Positions 26,839 through 35,645 of a stretch of DNA of 64,000 bases are shown piece after piece (the stretch's first letter is position 1; each line of letters opens with the position of its first letter). The DNA is taken from the NCBI GenBank assembly GCA_038146865.1, contig JAYQSL010000007.1:558001-622000 (forward strand). Direction: 5' to 3'. A program made the translations under genes and the position numbers. Source of the stretch: GCA-2709075 sp038146865 (GTDB taxonomy: Bacteria > Pseudomonadota > Alphaproteobacteria > MPNO01 > UBA2964). The notes under the pieces are model-generated. The model did not search any database, was not told the origin of the DNA, and saw only the letters and a list, made by a program, of their open reading frames with translations.

Positions 26839-26873
26839 TAGAGTGTGCTGGGCGAAATACCCAGCACGCTCTA
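26839..26873 (+). promoter_or_regulatory. Intercistronic hairpin between binding-protein and permease genes
   Basis: A 14-bp stem, TAGAGTGTGCTGGG (26839-26852) with CCCAGCACGCTCTA (26860-26873), one G-T pair, and a 7-base loop. No T tract follows, so it is not a normal terminator. Such hairpins after binding-protein genes commonly protect the upstream mRNA from 3' decay, giving more binding protein than permease. The other ABC operon has a similar element at 46800-46834. Confidence 0.8.
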
Positions 26874-26897
26874 GTAATCATTTGAATTCAAAGACAT

Positions 26898-28607
26898 ATG
26901 TTCCGTCACAACAATTCACCGGTCTTAGTGGCTTTGGCCTTGTTGCCTATGTTGGTTATTGTCACACTTGTGACAATATTGATTTGGTTGAGTTTTCAAA
27001 CAGGAATTCTTGGCACCTCAGACGCCACGTATACTCTCGGGAACTATAAAGACGTCTTTGAAGATCCAATTTTCTTCGACGCAATCTATAACACGATCAT
27101 TTTCTCAATCACTGCAACGTTTGTCGCGATGGCAATTGGTCTACCTATTGCTTGGGTCACCGAGCGTACGACGATGGCCTATAAAAGTTGGGTGTATGTC
27201 ATTATGACCTTGGGCTTGCTAATTCCAGGGATATACACGGCGATGGGATGGACTTTTCTCGCGCACGAGAGAATTGGCTTCATAAATCGATGGGCAGTGC
27301 AAGTTTTTGGTTTTTCTGAGGCACCGTTGAATATTGCCACTCCTGTCGGAATGGGATGCGTGCAAGGTATGAGTCTCGCCGCTCTTGGTTTTATCCTAAC
27401 CGCACAGATGTTCAGGTCTATGAATCCCTCATTAGAGGAAGCCGCAAATATTCATGGGTTGGGGTTCTGGGGAACAATTAGGCGAATTACTTTGCCATTG
27501 GCGATGCCGGCAATCCTAGCTGCTGTAATCTATATTGTAGTTATCGCGGTCGCGACCTTCGATGTGCCGGCAATAATAGGGCTTGGTTCAAGAATTTATA
27601 TGCTGAGTACCTATATTTTTCTGAAAACAAATCCTGGGGATGAGGAAATGGCGCAACACGGCATTACCGCCGCGCTTGGTGTCATGATGATTATTGTCGC
27701 TCTCCTTTTGACGCTTTGGTACAGCAGGGTCCTTAGAAAGGGAGATCAGTACGGGGTTGTGACCGGCAAAGGTTATCGCCCTAATTTAATAGATATCGGT
27801 GGATGGGGTAAGGCGGCATGGGGTTTCATAATTCTCTATATGTTTGCCTCAAAAATCCTACCGCTTCTGCTTATAGGCTACACGGCATTTATTCCTTACT
27901 TAGCCCCACCCTCGGCTAAAATGTTTAGCTTGATGACATTGGAACCTTTGTTAGAGGAGATAGATTGGGAGTTGGTTCTAAGGGGCATGGGCAATACTTT
28001 TCTCCTTGTTTTAACAGTCCCTGCAGCGACCTTGGTCGTGGGTTTCGCGATGTCATGGCTGATTATTAGGAGTAAAAGTAAGGGGCGATATGTCCTCGAG
28101 TTTGGAGCTTTTTTACCGCATGCATTGCCAGAAATTATCCTCGCGATTTCCGCGTTACTTCTAGCCCTGTTTTATTTAAAAGATATCGTTCCACTATATG
28201 GATCGGTAACTCTCATTGCGATAGTTTATGTTATAACGCGGATTAGTTTCGCGACTAGGGCGATTAATAGTGCTCTGCTTCAGATCCATAAAGAGCTGGA
28301 GGAAGCAGCTCATACTGCAGGAATATCTCCTGTCAAAACCTCATGGAATATTCTAGTTCCTCTTCTGCGCCCGACGCTCATGGCTGTATGGATTTGGTCC
28401 GCGATACTTGTTTACAGAGAACTCACTGTGGCAGTGTTCTTGGTCGGCCATGACAATATCACTTTGCCTGCAGTCATATGGAGCTACTGGCAGTCTGGTG
28501 CCGTTAATTTGGCCGCGGGTGTCACTCTTGTTATGACTGTCTTGTTGATACCTCTAATACTGCTGTTTTGGTGGTTTGGCCGTAAGTCGGTAATGCAGAG
28601 CAATTAA
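26898..28607 (+). CDS. ABC transporter permease, fused two-domain (FbpB-like)
   Basis: A 569-residue integral membrane protein with about twelve hydrophobic segments, made of two fused permease domains. Each half has its EAA loop for contact with the ATPase: EEAANIHGLGFWGTIRRITL in the first, EEAAHTAGISPVKTSWNILV in the second. It resembles FbpB/AfuB permeases. Start ATG 26898. Third gene of the operon ATPase-binding protein-permease; paralogous to 45022-46755. Confidence 0.93.
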   Translation: MFRHNNSPVLVALALLPMLVIVTLVTILIWLSFQTGILGTSDATYTLGNYKDVFEDPIFFDAIYNTIIFSITATFVAMAIGLPIAWVTERTTMAYKSWVYVIMTLGLLIPGIYTAMGWTFLAHERIGFINRWAVQVFGFSEAPLNIATPVGMGCVQGMSLAALGFILTAQMFRSMNPSLEEAANIHGLGFWGTIRRITLPLAMPAILAAVIYIVVIAVATFDVPAIIGLGSRIYMLSTYIFLKTNPGDEEMAQHGITAALGVMMIIVALLLTLWYSRVLRKGDQYGVVTGKGYRPNLIDIGGWGKAAWGFIILYMFASKILPLLLIGYTAFIPYLAPPSAKMFSLMTLEPLLEEIDWELVLRGMGNTFLLVLTVPAATLVVGFAMSWLIIRSKSKGRYVLEFGAFLPHALPEIILAISALLLALFYLKDIVPLYGSVTLIAIVYVITRISFATRAINSALLQIHKELEEAAHTAGISPVKTSWNILVPLLRPTLMAVWIWSAILVYRELTVAVFLVGHDNITLPAVIWSYWQSGAVNLAAGVTLVMTVLLIPLILLFWWFGRKSVMQSN

Positions 28608-28634
28608 ACGATTTTCTCTGGTTATTGAATTAGC

Positions 28635-29870
28635 TCAGTAGGGTGTCTTGGTCATTTTACCTCGATGATCGATCCAGCATTTCTCAGAAACGGCAGGTTT
28701 GCCATCTACTCGGTCTTTTAGCCAGTCATATACTAAGCTATCGCGGTTTTCTCCAAGGTCTCCCGAGGATGCCTGGGCCATACTATGGTTAGCATCTTGA
28801 AAAACGACCAAACGTTTTGGCGCCTCTATGAGCTCAAAGAGGTCATAGGTATGCTGGATTGGAGATAGTTGATCGGCCTCACCCGCAACAATCATGTATG
28901 GCGCTACTATTTGTTTAGCGATGGGGCGCAAATCAAAACCCAGCCGAAACTTATCAAATGCGTCCTCATCCTCGTATCCAGCCATAAACATGAATCGTAC
29001 TTTAAATGTTGGAGAGGCCACATTGAAAATTGTGTCGCAGCCGGGTTCTTGGCAGACGCCTGTTCCACAGTAACCCAAAATTCGATTGCCTAGAGCGGCG
29101 GTCGCAACCGTACCGTAATAGGTGCCGAAGCTTGATCCTCGAAGAACAATCTTGGTGCTATCTATTTCTGAACGTGCTTCGAGCCAATCGCATACTGTAT
29201 TCGCAGCTTCCCCCCAATTGTCTGCCGTAATCGTAATTCCCCTATTTCGAGTTTCACCCTGTCCTGGACCGTCCAACGCAAGAACAGCCATTCCACGTGC
29301 TAATGCGGAATCGCCGTGGAGAGCGACCATATTTTCTTTACTGCCGTCCATTCCTCCAACATGGAAAACGCAGGGGAACGGGCCTTCTCCGCCGTTGGGT
29401 AAGTGTAAAAAAGCCGCCATTGAGCTATCCCCAAATGGGATATCCACTCTTTCGACACGATGAGGCGCGTATTGAATAAACTTGTCATATGACTCGATCA
29501 TTCGAGTTTCCCAGTTGAGATCCTCTTCATTGTTATCAAAATAAGACCATTGGGCGGCAGCATAGAGCGTTGCTGCGATAAAATAGTTTTCTCCCGCAGA
29601 GACAGTGCGGCCTTGGTCTTCAAACTGTTTTGCTATTTCCTCAATTCGGGTTCCTTCGCGGCCGAATTCAGGACCGATATCATCGAATTTTTTCATGCGA
29701 GCGCCAGCTCTTCGAAAAGCGGAGAGCCCAGCAGGTCCCCCTCGGCTCCCCTTACCGCCTAGCCTTCCCTGATCCCACTCAGGGCCGACAGTTCGTATCG
29801 TTGCATCTAATAGCCAGCGCTGTTCTTTCCAACGCCTTGTTCGGTTCTCCATTGCCAGGCTTTTTTGCAT
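28635..29870 (-). CDS. Alpha/beta hydrolase of the DHPON hydrolase / FrsA-like group
   Basis: A 411-residue hydrolase with a helical N-terminal lid of about 130 residues and then the alpha/beta core. The nucleophile elbow is GSSFG (in IVLRGSSFGTYYG, near residue 252), the acid is probably Asp in AGEADQLSP, and the His is in DANHSM. The GGMDGSKEN loop near residue 173 forms the oxyanion site. Family members include 2,6-dihydroxypseudooxynicotine hydrolase, a C-C bond hydrolase, so ring-cleavage product hydrolysis is possible. ATG 29870 has GGGAG 6-7 bases upstream. Monocistronic, divergent from the M24 cluster. Confidence 0.87.
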   Translation of the reverse strand: MQKSLAMENRTRRWKEQRWLLDATIRTVGPEWDQGRLGGKGSRGGPAGLSAFRRAGARMKKFDDIGPEFGREGTRIEEIAKQFEDQGRTVSAGENYFIAATLYAAAQWSYFDNNEEDLNWETRMIESYDKFIQYAPHRVERVDIPFGDSSMAAFLHLPNGGEGPFPCVFHVGGMDGSKENMVALHGDSALARGMAVLALDGPGQGETRNRGITITADNWGEAANTVCDWLEARSEIDSTKIVLRGSSFGTYYGTVATAALGNRILGYCGTGVCQEPGCDTIFNVASPTFKVRFMFMAGYEDEDAFDKFRLGFDLRPIAKQIVAPYMIVAGEADQLSPIQHTYDLFELIEAPKRLVVFQDANHSMAQASSGDLGENRDSLVYDWLKDRVDGKPAVSEKCWIDHRGKMTKTPY

Positions 29871-30000
29871 ATCAACGCTCCCTTAATTTTTGTGAATCGT
29901 GCCTATCTTTTTAATTATGGTCAATGTCCTGTCGGCATGACATTTTATGTCTATTGGGTTTAAAATTTAGAAAAAGTGATGAGACATATAGGGGGATAAA

Positions 30001-31152
30001 ATGCGAGAAGCGTCACAATTTCCGCGTTTTTCAGAAGCAGAGTTAAATAGCCGGCATCAACGTGTAAAATCACTAATGAGCCAGCACGAGGTCGACGCCT
30101 TGCTTTTTTTCGGAGCCGGTCAATTCTCCACAGATATTTATTGGCTATCAGATTGGCCGGGAGGAAGAGAGAACTATATCCTTTTTGAATACGACAGTGA
30201 TCCAATAGTGATTGCTCAACTTTATAATCATATCCCAATGGCCCGTGTCCTATCAGTTATCAAAGATATAAGGTGGGCAGGAGCAAATACTGCTGCCACA
30301 GTCTCTAGAATCCTTGGTGAACGTGGCCTGGAAGGAAAAAGAGTGGGGCTTATAGGCGGGATACCTTACCGCCATTACCAGCGTTTCACGGAAGAAAATC
30401 CAGGTGTTGTTTTATTCGACTTCAGTAGTCCTTTTCGGATGATGAGGACAATAAAGAGCGATGAGGAAATCGCCCGCCTGAAGCTGGCATCTCAACTTAC
30501 AGATAAATCAATGGCATCTATTCAAGAAGGGCTAAAAGTTGGAATGCGGGAGGATGAAATTCCCTATCTTATAGAGCCCACCTACTTAAAAGAGGGTGGA
30601 ACAGCTGGTATCCATTTCATGACGGCAATGTCGATGGATGATCCGCATTTCCCTGTCCCTGCACAGTTTCATTCCAGTCGTCGCTTGGAGAGACGTGATT
30701 GTTTAATTACTGAGATATCTGGCGGTTACTGGGGTTTTACCGGCCAAATCCACCGAACATATTCCTTTGAAGAACCTACAAAAGAATGGCGGGAATTACA
30801 CGATGTGGCTGTTGAGGGATATCTGGCAATAGAGAATGTGCTGAGAGATGGAGCAACAACAGTGGATGTAGAGAAAGCCGCAGAGGTTATCCACGAAAGG
30901 GGCTATTCCATTTATGACGATTTGCTTCACGGCGTGAGCCAGACGCCACCCATCATTCAAACAGCGACGACAAAACGTCATGAGAGCGATGAAATTATTT
31001 TTAAAGAAAACATGGTTGTGACCATTCAGCCCAACGTGATTACAAAAAATGAGAAAATGGGCCTGCAGTTCGGCGAAACTGTTGTGATTACGAAAGAAGG
31101 TTGTCAATCACTGAATGAATTCCCGAGAGAATGGCTGCTCTGTCAGGGATAA
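30001..31152 (+). CDS. M24 (creatinase/aminopeptidase P-fold) protein with altered metal site
   Basis: A 383-residue pita-bread-fold protein with an N-terminal creatinase-like domain and a C-terminal M24 domain. The region that holds two metal ions in aminopeptidase P is changed: the motif D-x-G...GY..D-x-TR reads TEISGGYWGF-TGQIHRTY (Asp to Glu and Asp to Gln), and T-x-E-P-G reads TIQPN (Glu to Gln). His in LLHGVSQ and Glu in FGETVVIT remain. This fits a metal-free creatinase-like C-N hydrolase better than a peptidase. It heads the plus-strand catabolic cluster; preceded by GGGG upstream of ATG 30001. Confidence 0.87.
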   Translation: MREASQFPRFSEAELNSRHQRVKSLMSQHEVDALLFFGAGQFSTDIYWLSDWPGGRENYILFEYDSDPIVIAQLYNHIPMARVLSVIKDIRWAGANTAATVSRILGERGLEGKRVGLIGGIPYRHYQRFTEENPGVVLFDFSSPFRMMRTIKSDEEIARLKLASQLTDKSMASIQEGLKVGMREDEIPYLIEPTYLKEGGTAGIHFMTAMSMDDPHFPVPAQFHSSRRLERRDCLITEISGGYWGFTGQIHRTYSFEEPTKEWRELHDVAVEGYLAIENVLRDGATTVDVEKAAEVIHERGYSIYDDLLHGVSQTPPIIQTATTKRHESDEIIFKENMVVTIQPNVITKNEKMGLQFGETVVITKEGCQSLNEFPREWLLCQG

Positions 31153-31222
31153 TTTATAAGTAACTTCCGCCACACAGATTGCAGGAATTCTTTTTGATAA
31201 GAGATCAAGGTAGTAAAAATCA

Positions 31223-33541
31223 ATGAAGTCAAAAGTAACATCAAAGGCCGCGATCGGAGACTCTATCGCCCGTGTCGAGGACGACAGACTCCTGAAAGGT
31301 GCTGGACGTTTCGTTGATGATCTCTCGTTGCCAGACATGTTGTTTGCTCAATTTATTCGGTCTCCTCATGCACACGCAAAAATTAAAAATACTGATGTCA
31401 CCCGTGCACTTAGTGCAAAGGGAGTTTATCTCGCTATTACAGGGGATGACCTTGAGAAGTCGGGAGTTGGAAAACTCAAATGCCTATCATTTCCGAAAAC
31501 AGAACCCGAGGGGGCTTTTTGTCCTGAACGACCTCTGCTTGCATCGGGTAAGGTTCGTTTTGTGGGTGAAGGGGTCGTGATGGTGGTCGCAGACACGGTG
31601 GAACATGCCAGAGACGCCTGCGATCTTATCGACATCGAATACGAGAATTTGCCTTCTGTCACGCTTTTCGGTGCGCATGAGCTAGGTGCGCCCCAAGTCT
31701 GGCCTGATGCGAACGGAAATAGAGCATTTTCAGTTTTATCTGGTGAAGAGGCCGAAGTTTCAAAAATCTTTGAGGGAGCCTCCCACGTTTCGAAACTGCG
31801 GGTCCAATATCCGCGTGCTACTGCAAACACGATGGAAACACGCGGCTCGCTCGCTTGGACCGACCCTGTCGATGGAAGGTACAATCTGTGCGTGAGTTCC
31901 CAGGAGCCTTGGGGCGTCAAAGAGACTGTTAGCGAAGCCTGCGGTGTATCCTCGCACGATCTTCGCGTGATTACAGGGGATGTTGGAGGCGGGTTTGGGA
32001 TGAAGGGACAGGTTTACCCTGAGGACATCTTGGTGCTGCACGCTTCTATTTTGACCGGACATGCTGTGAAATGGACCGCGGATCGAACAGAGGCTATCGC
32101 TACGGATACACACGGGAGAGGGCCAATTTCAAACGGTCAATTGGCTCTCGATCAAGAGGGAAAAATTCTTGCTTTTAGAACTGACGTCGATGTCGATGTT
32201 GGCGCTTATCTGACCGGTTGGGCAGCGGTTCCTCCAAGAAATGCCGCTATTTCCTACCCAGGAATGTACGATGTTCCCGCAATATTTTCTAATATTCGAG
32301 CAACGTACACAAATACGGCGTTTTTTGGTCCTTATCGGGGTTCTGGGAAACCCGAAGCATCCTATTTGCTGGAGAGGTTGATAGAGCAGGCGGCCAAGGA
32401 AATGGGTCTCGACCCGATTGAAGTGCGGCGGAAAAATCTAATTCCACCTGACGTTATGCCTTATTCAACTCCTGGGGGGTACATTTATGATTCTGGGAAT
32501 TTTGAGAAAGTCTTAGACGGGATTCTGAAACTATCAGATTGGGATAACTTTGAAGCGCGAAGAGAAGCCAGCAAATTGCGTGGTTTAGAGCGTGGGATTG
32601 GACTTTCTCTGCACTGTCAGAGGGCAGGAACTTTCTCAGAGAGAATGGAAATTAGAATTGATCCTGAAGGGAAGGCTGCACTCTACGTAGGAACTCAATC
32701 GACGGGCCAAGGACATGAAACTATGTTCGCTCAAATGGTTTCTGGTTGGCTAGGGGTTCCGCTAGACAATATTCGAGTTTTTCAGGGCGACACGGATAAG
32801 GTTTTGTTTGGTCGAGGTACATTTGCTCAGCGAAGTATGGTTACCGGGGGGTCAGCCCTAAAGGCAGCTGCCAATATCATAATAGAAAAGGGGAAAAAGT
32901 TTGCTTCTTTTGAATTAGAAGCCTCGGAAGCTGATATAGAATTTCAGGATGGTGTTTTTGTTGTCTCTGGGACCGATAAAAAAATTGGTCTTAAAGACGT
33001 TGCGGAATTGTCTTATCAGGGTGCTGGTATACCTCAAGAATTAGGGGTTGGCCTCGATGGTGTCGGAAACTTTGAGGGTATCTACAGCTTTCCTAATGGC
33101 GGTATGGTTGCTGAAGTCGAGGTGGACACGGAAACCGGTCTTGTGGTTGTCGACAAGCTATACGCGGTTGACGATATTGGATTGCCGATTAATCCAACTA
33201 CCGCGCATGGGCAGCTTCATGGGTCAGTGGCTATGGGCGTCGGGGAGTGTTTGATCGAGGAAATAATATATGATCCTGATACGGGGCAGCTACTCACCGG
33301 TTCGTTTATGGATTATGGGATGCCTAGAGCCGATATTATGCCAGATATTATCTCTGAATTTGAGAATGACCCCGCGCGCACTAATCCTATAGGAGCCAAG
33401 GGAGGTTCCGAGGCAGGGAATTGTGGTGTACCTGCCGCGGTCTTTCATGCAATGCAAAATGCCCTAAAATCATTTGGTTTTCATGATATCAATCTCCCTG
33501 CTACACCTGAACGGGTATGGCGGGCGCTAAAGGAGACTTAA
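31223..33541 (+). CDS. Lone molybdenum hydroxylase large subunit (CoxL/xanthine dehydrogenase family)
   Basis: A 772-residue molybdopterin-binding subunit. The N-terminal RVEDDRLLKGAGRFVDDL and SPHAHAKI are standard. Pterin-binding motifs GGGFGMKGQ and GQGHETMFAQM are present, and the catalytic Glu lies in GAKGGSEAGNCG near residue 729. The loop that reads AYxCSFR in true CO dehydrogenase is FGPYRGSGKPEAS, so CO is not the expected substrate. No iron-sulfur or FAD subunit gene adjoins it, unlike the two other large subunits in this window. It is followed 3 bases later by a DapA-like gene. Confidence 0.92.
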   Translation: MKSKVTSKAAIGDSIARVEDDRLLKGAGRFVDDLSLPDMLFAQFIRSPHAHAKIKNTDVTRALSAKGVYLAITGDDLEKSGVGKLKCLSFPKTEPEGAFCPERPLLASGKVRFVGEGVVMVVADTVEHARDACDLIDIEYENLPSVTLFGAHELGAPQVWPDANGNRAFSVLSGEEAEVSKIFEGASHVSKLRVQYPRATANTMETRGSLAWTDPVDGRYNLCVSSQEPWGVKETVSEACGVSSHDLRVITGDVGGGFGMKGQVYPEDILVLHASILTGHAVKWTADRTEAIATDTHGRGPISNGQLALDQEGKILAFRTDVDVDVGAYLTGWAAVPPRNAAISYPGMYDVPAIFSNIRATYTNTAFFGPYRGSGKPEASYLLERLIEQAAKEMGLDPIEVRRKNLIPPDVMPYSTPGGYIYDSGNFEKVLDGILKLSDWDNFEARREASKLRGLERGIGLSLHCQRAGTFSERMEIRIDPEGKAALYVGTQSTGQGHETMFAQMVSGWLGVPLDNIRVFQGDTDKVLFGRGTFAQRSMVTGGSALKAAANIIIEKGKKFASFELEASEADIEFQDGVFVVSGTDKKIGLKDVAELSYQGAGIPQELGVGLDGVGNFEGIYSFPNGGMVAEVEVDTETGLVVVDKLYAVDDIGLPINPTTAHGQLHGSVAMGVGECLIEEIIYDPDTGQLLTGSFMDYGMPRADIMPDIISEFENDPARTNPIGAKGGSEAGNCGVPAAVFHAMQNALKSFGFHDINLPATPERVWRALKET

Positions 33542-33544
33542 AAA

Positions 33545-34435
33545 TTGTATAAAGGAGTCCTGATCCCTGTCATAACCCCTTTCAATGAAGACTCAACAGT
33601 CGATCAAATAGTTTTGAGGGAATTAATCGATTTTTATCTGAAAACGAAGGTCCATGGTCTTTTTGTGTTGGGATCGAGTGGGCAAGGGCCTGCTCTGTCG
33701 AGCGAGGAGCGTCGCATGGTCGCGGAGATTATCATTGAGCAGGTGGCGGGGCGCGTTCCCGTTATTGTTCATGTTGGATGTGCTGATACGCCTTCAACGG
33801 TGCAACTGGCAAAGCATGCAGCGCAAAATGGAGCTGACGCAATAGGCATAATACCACCGTATTATTATTGTGATGCTCCTCAAAGTGCGATTTTAGAACA
33901 TTTTGAAATTGTCGCTCAGGCCGCTGATCTGCCAATTTTCATTTATGAAAACCCGAAATATTGTGGAATTTCAATTTCTCCCGAGTTTGGGGTGAGTTTG
34001 AAGAAGGCTGTTCCACATATTCGTGCCATGAAAGTCGCATATGGGGCCGGGGCGATGGCTGATTATGTGAAACTATTTCCTAGCGATGTTTCTGTATTTA
34101 CTGGGAATGCAGATATTCTGGGATTAGTTCCTTTTGGAGTAGCAGGGATGATCAATCCCCCTACAAGTTCGGTGCCTGAGTTGTGTTTGGCGCTTTTTGA
34201 AGCCTTGGAATCAAAGAATTACTCGCTCGCCGTAGAGATGCAGGAAAAAGTTAATCGTGTCACTCAAATGTTCATCGCGACCCAAAAAAAATACGGACGG
34301 GGTACGATAGCAGAGACCTATCGGGTTCGAGGTATTGACGTAAAACGGTTTCCAAGATGGAAGTCGGATCCTCTTCCGGATGATGCGATTAAGAAAATTA
34401 GATTGACATACCGAGATGTCGGGATAACCGACTAA
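33545..34435 (+). CDS. DapA/N-acetylneuraminate lyase family aldolase
   Basis: A 296-residue TIM-barrel lyase; start TTG 33545 with GGAG from the end of the previous gene. The Schiff-base Lys is Lys163 (AMKVAYG) and the catalytic Tyr is Tyr134 (IFIYENP). The substrate-carboxylate loop reads GSSGQGP (residues 43-49) where DapA has GTTGE, so the substrate is not the usual aspartate semialdehyde. It probably makes or splits a pyruvate-type adduct in the catabolic pathway of this cluster. Confidence 0.92.
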   Translation: MYKGVLIPVITPFNEDSTVDQIVLRELIDFYLKTKVHGLFVLGSSGQGPALSSEERRMVAEIIIEQVAGRVPVIVHVGCADTPSTVQLAKHAAQNGADAIGIIPPYYYCDAPQSAILEHFEIVAQAADLPIFIYENPKYCGISISPEFGVSLKKAVPHIRAMKVAYGAGAMADYVKLFPSDVSVFTGNADILGLVPFGVAGMINPPTSSVPELCLALFEALESKNYSLAVEMQEKVNRVTQMFIATQKKYGRGTIAETYRVRGIDVKRFPRWKSDPLPDDAIKKIRLTYRDVGITD

Positions 34436-34436
34436 A

Positions 34437-35645
34437 ATGTCAGCTTCTATAAAAAACGCTGATATTCCCCGCGTTGGAGCGGGTACTCCGGGAGGTACTT
34501 GGCTTAGGAGATACTGGTTACCGGTCAGTCGATCCGATGAAATTTTTGATATTCCAAAATCCGTAAAAGTTTTAGGAGAAGAATTAGTTCTGTTTCGGGC
34601 TGAAAGCGGAGAGTTAGGGTTGGTGGGACAAGATTGTCCTCATAGGGGGGCGTCACTGGAATACGCCGATGTGGAGGCAAATGGAATACGTTGTCCGTAT
34701 CATGGTTGGTTGTTTGATGTAAATGGAAATTGTTTGGAGCAGCCCTCGGAAGTTAAAGGGAAGGAATTTTGTTCGAAAGTACGACAAAAAGCTTATCCGA
34801 CGAGGGAATTAGGCGGACTTGTCTTCGCTTATTTAGGCCCTGACCGTTCCGATCCGCCAGCTCTTCCAAATTATTCCCCGCTCATTGATCATGGCGGCGC
34901 CCGCATGCATGAGCCCGTTCGTTACTTTGACTATAATTGGTTTAATTTTTTTGAGAATAGCGCGGACCCAGCACACGTCTGGATACTTCATGGTGAGAGC
35001 GCTTATGGCAATGGTAGTTGGGGTAGCAGATTTTTTGATGCGAAAAATCCACCAGACTTTGAACCCGTGGAAACTGACTACGGCCTTAAAATCGTTCTTT
35101 CAAAACCGGCCCATGATGGAAATGGTTTTGTCATTGATGAAATGAGTCTGGCTTTCCCGAGTATTTTGCAGATTGGTGATACTGAATTTGTGCATGGAAA
35201 CGCGGATCCTGCAGATCTGGACTCAAGGGGCAGTAATTACGAACATTTTATGTTCATCACCCCGTGTGATGATCAATCTTTTATGATGTTCACAGTGGAT
35301 TACTACACAGGTCCCCAAAGCGATTTTTTTGAACGGCTAAAGGAACTAAGAAAGAAAGAAATCCCAAAACATAACGTCAAGGAATATGATAAAAGGCCGT
35401 TGATGCCTTTCCGAGGCAATGTCAGGACTGAGGATATTGTGACGCAGGGAACACAAAAGTTACTGGGAGATCGTAAAGAGCATCTTGGAACAGCGGATAG
35501 AGGAATAATTATGCTCCGTCGGATGGTCAGGACTGCGATTGAGGACGCAATGCTCGGCAGAACGCCAAAAGGCGCAGATATATCCGCTGGTAAAGACGGA
35601 ATTGTTCGAATAGATAGTTTTGTAGGCTTAAGAGACAGCCTATGA
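34437..35645 (+). CDS. Rieske non-heme iron oxygenase, large subunit
   Basis: A 402-residue ring-hydroxylating or demethylating oxygenase. The Rieske 2Fe-2S ligands are in CPHRGASLEY and CPYHGW (C-x-H, 17 residues, C-x2-H; about residues 67-89). The mononuclear iron site has ENSADPAHVWILH (about residues 181-193). It starts 1 base after the DapA-like stop, and its end overlaps the epimerase gene by 4 bases. No reductase or ferredoxin gene is adjacent, so electrons must come from elsewhere. It resembles the phthalate/vanillate type of single-component oxygenase. Confidence 0.93.
   Translation: MSASIKNADIPRVGAGTPGGTWLRRYWLPVSRSDEIFDIPKSVKVLGEELVLFRAESGELGLVGQDCPHRGASLEYADVEANGIRCPYHGWLFDVNGNCLEQPSEVKGKEFCSKVRQKAYPTRELGGLVFAYLGPDRSDPPALPNYSPLIDHGGARMHEPVRYFDYNWFNFFENSADPAHVWILHGESAYGNGSWGSRFFDAKNPPDFEPVETDYGLKIVLSKPAHDGNGFVIDEMSLAFPSILQIGDTEFVHGNADPADLDSRGSNYEHFMFITPCDDQSFMMFTVDYYTGPQSDFFERLKELRKKEIPKHNVKEYDKRPLMPFRGNVRTEDIVTQGTQKLLGDRKEHLGTADRGIIMLRRMVRTAIEDAMLGRTPKGADISAGKDGIVRIDSFVGLRDSL

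Noticed and set aside
26839..26873. Rho-independent terminator inside the ABC operon
   Set aside because: No run of T follows the stem, and the permease gene directly downstream needs the same transcript.
31223..33541. Aerobic CO dehydrogenase (coxL)
   Set aside because: None of the three large subunits has the AYxCSFR active-site loop; they read GPYRGSG, SQYRAVG and ATYRAPG.
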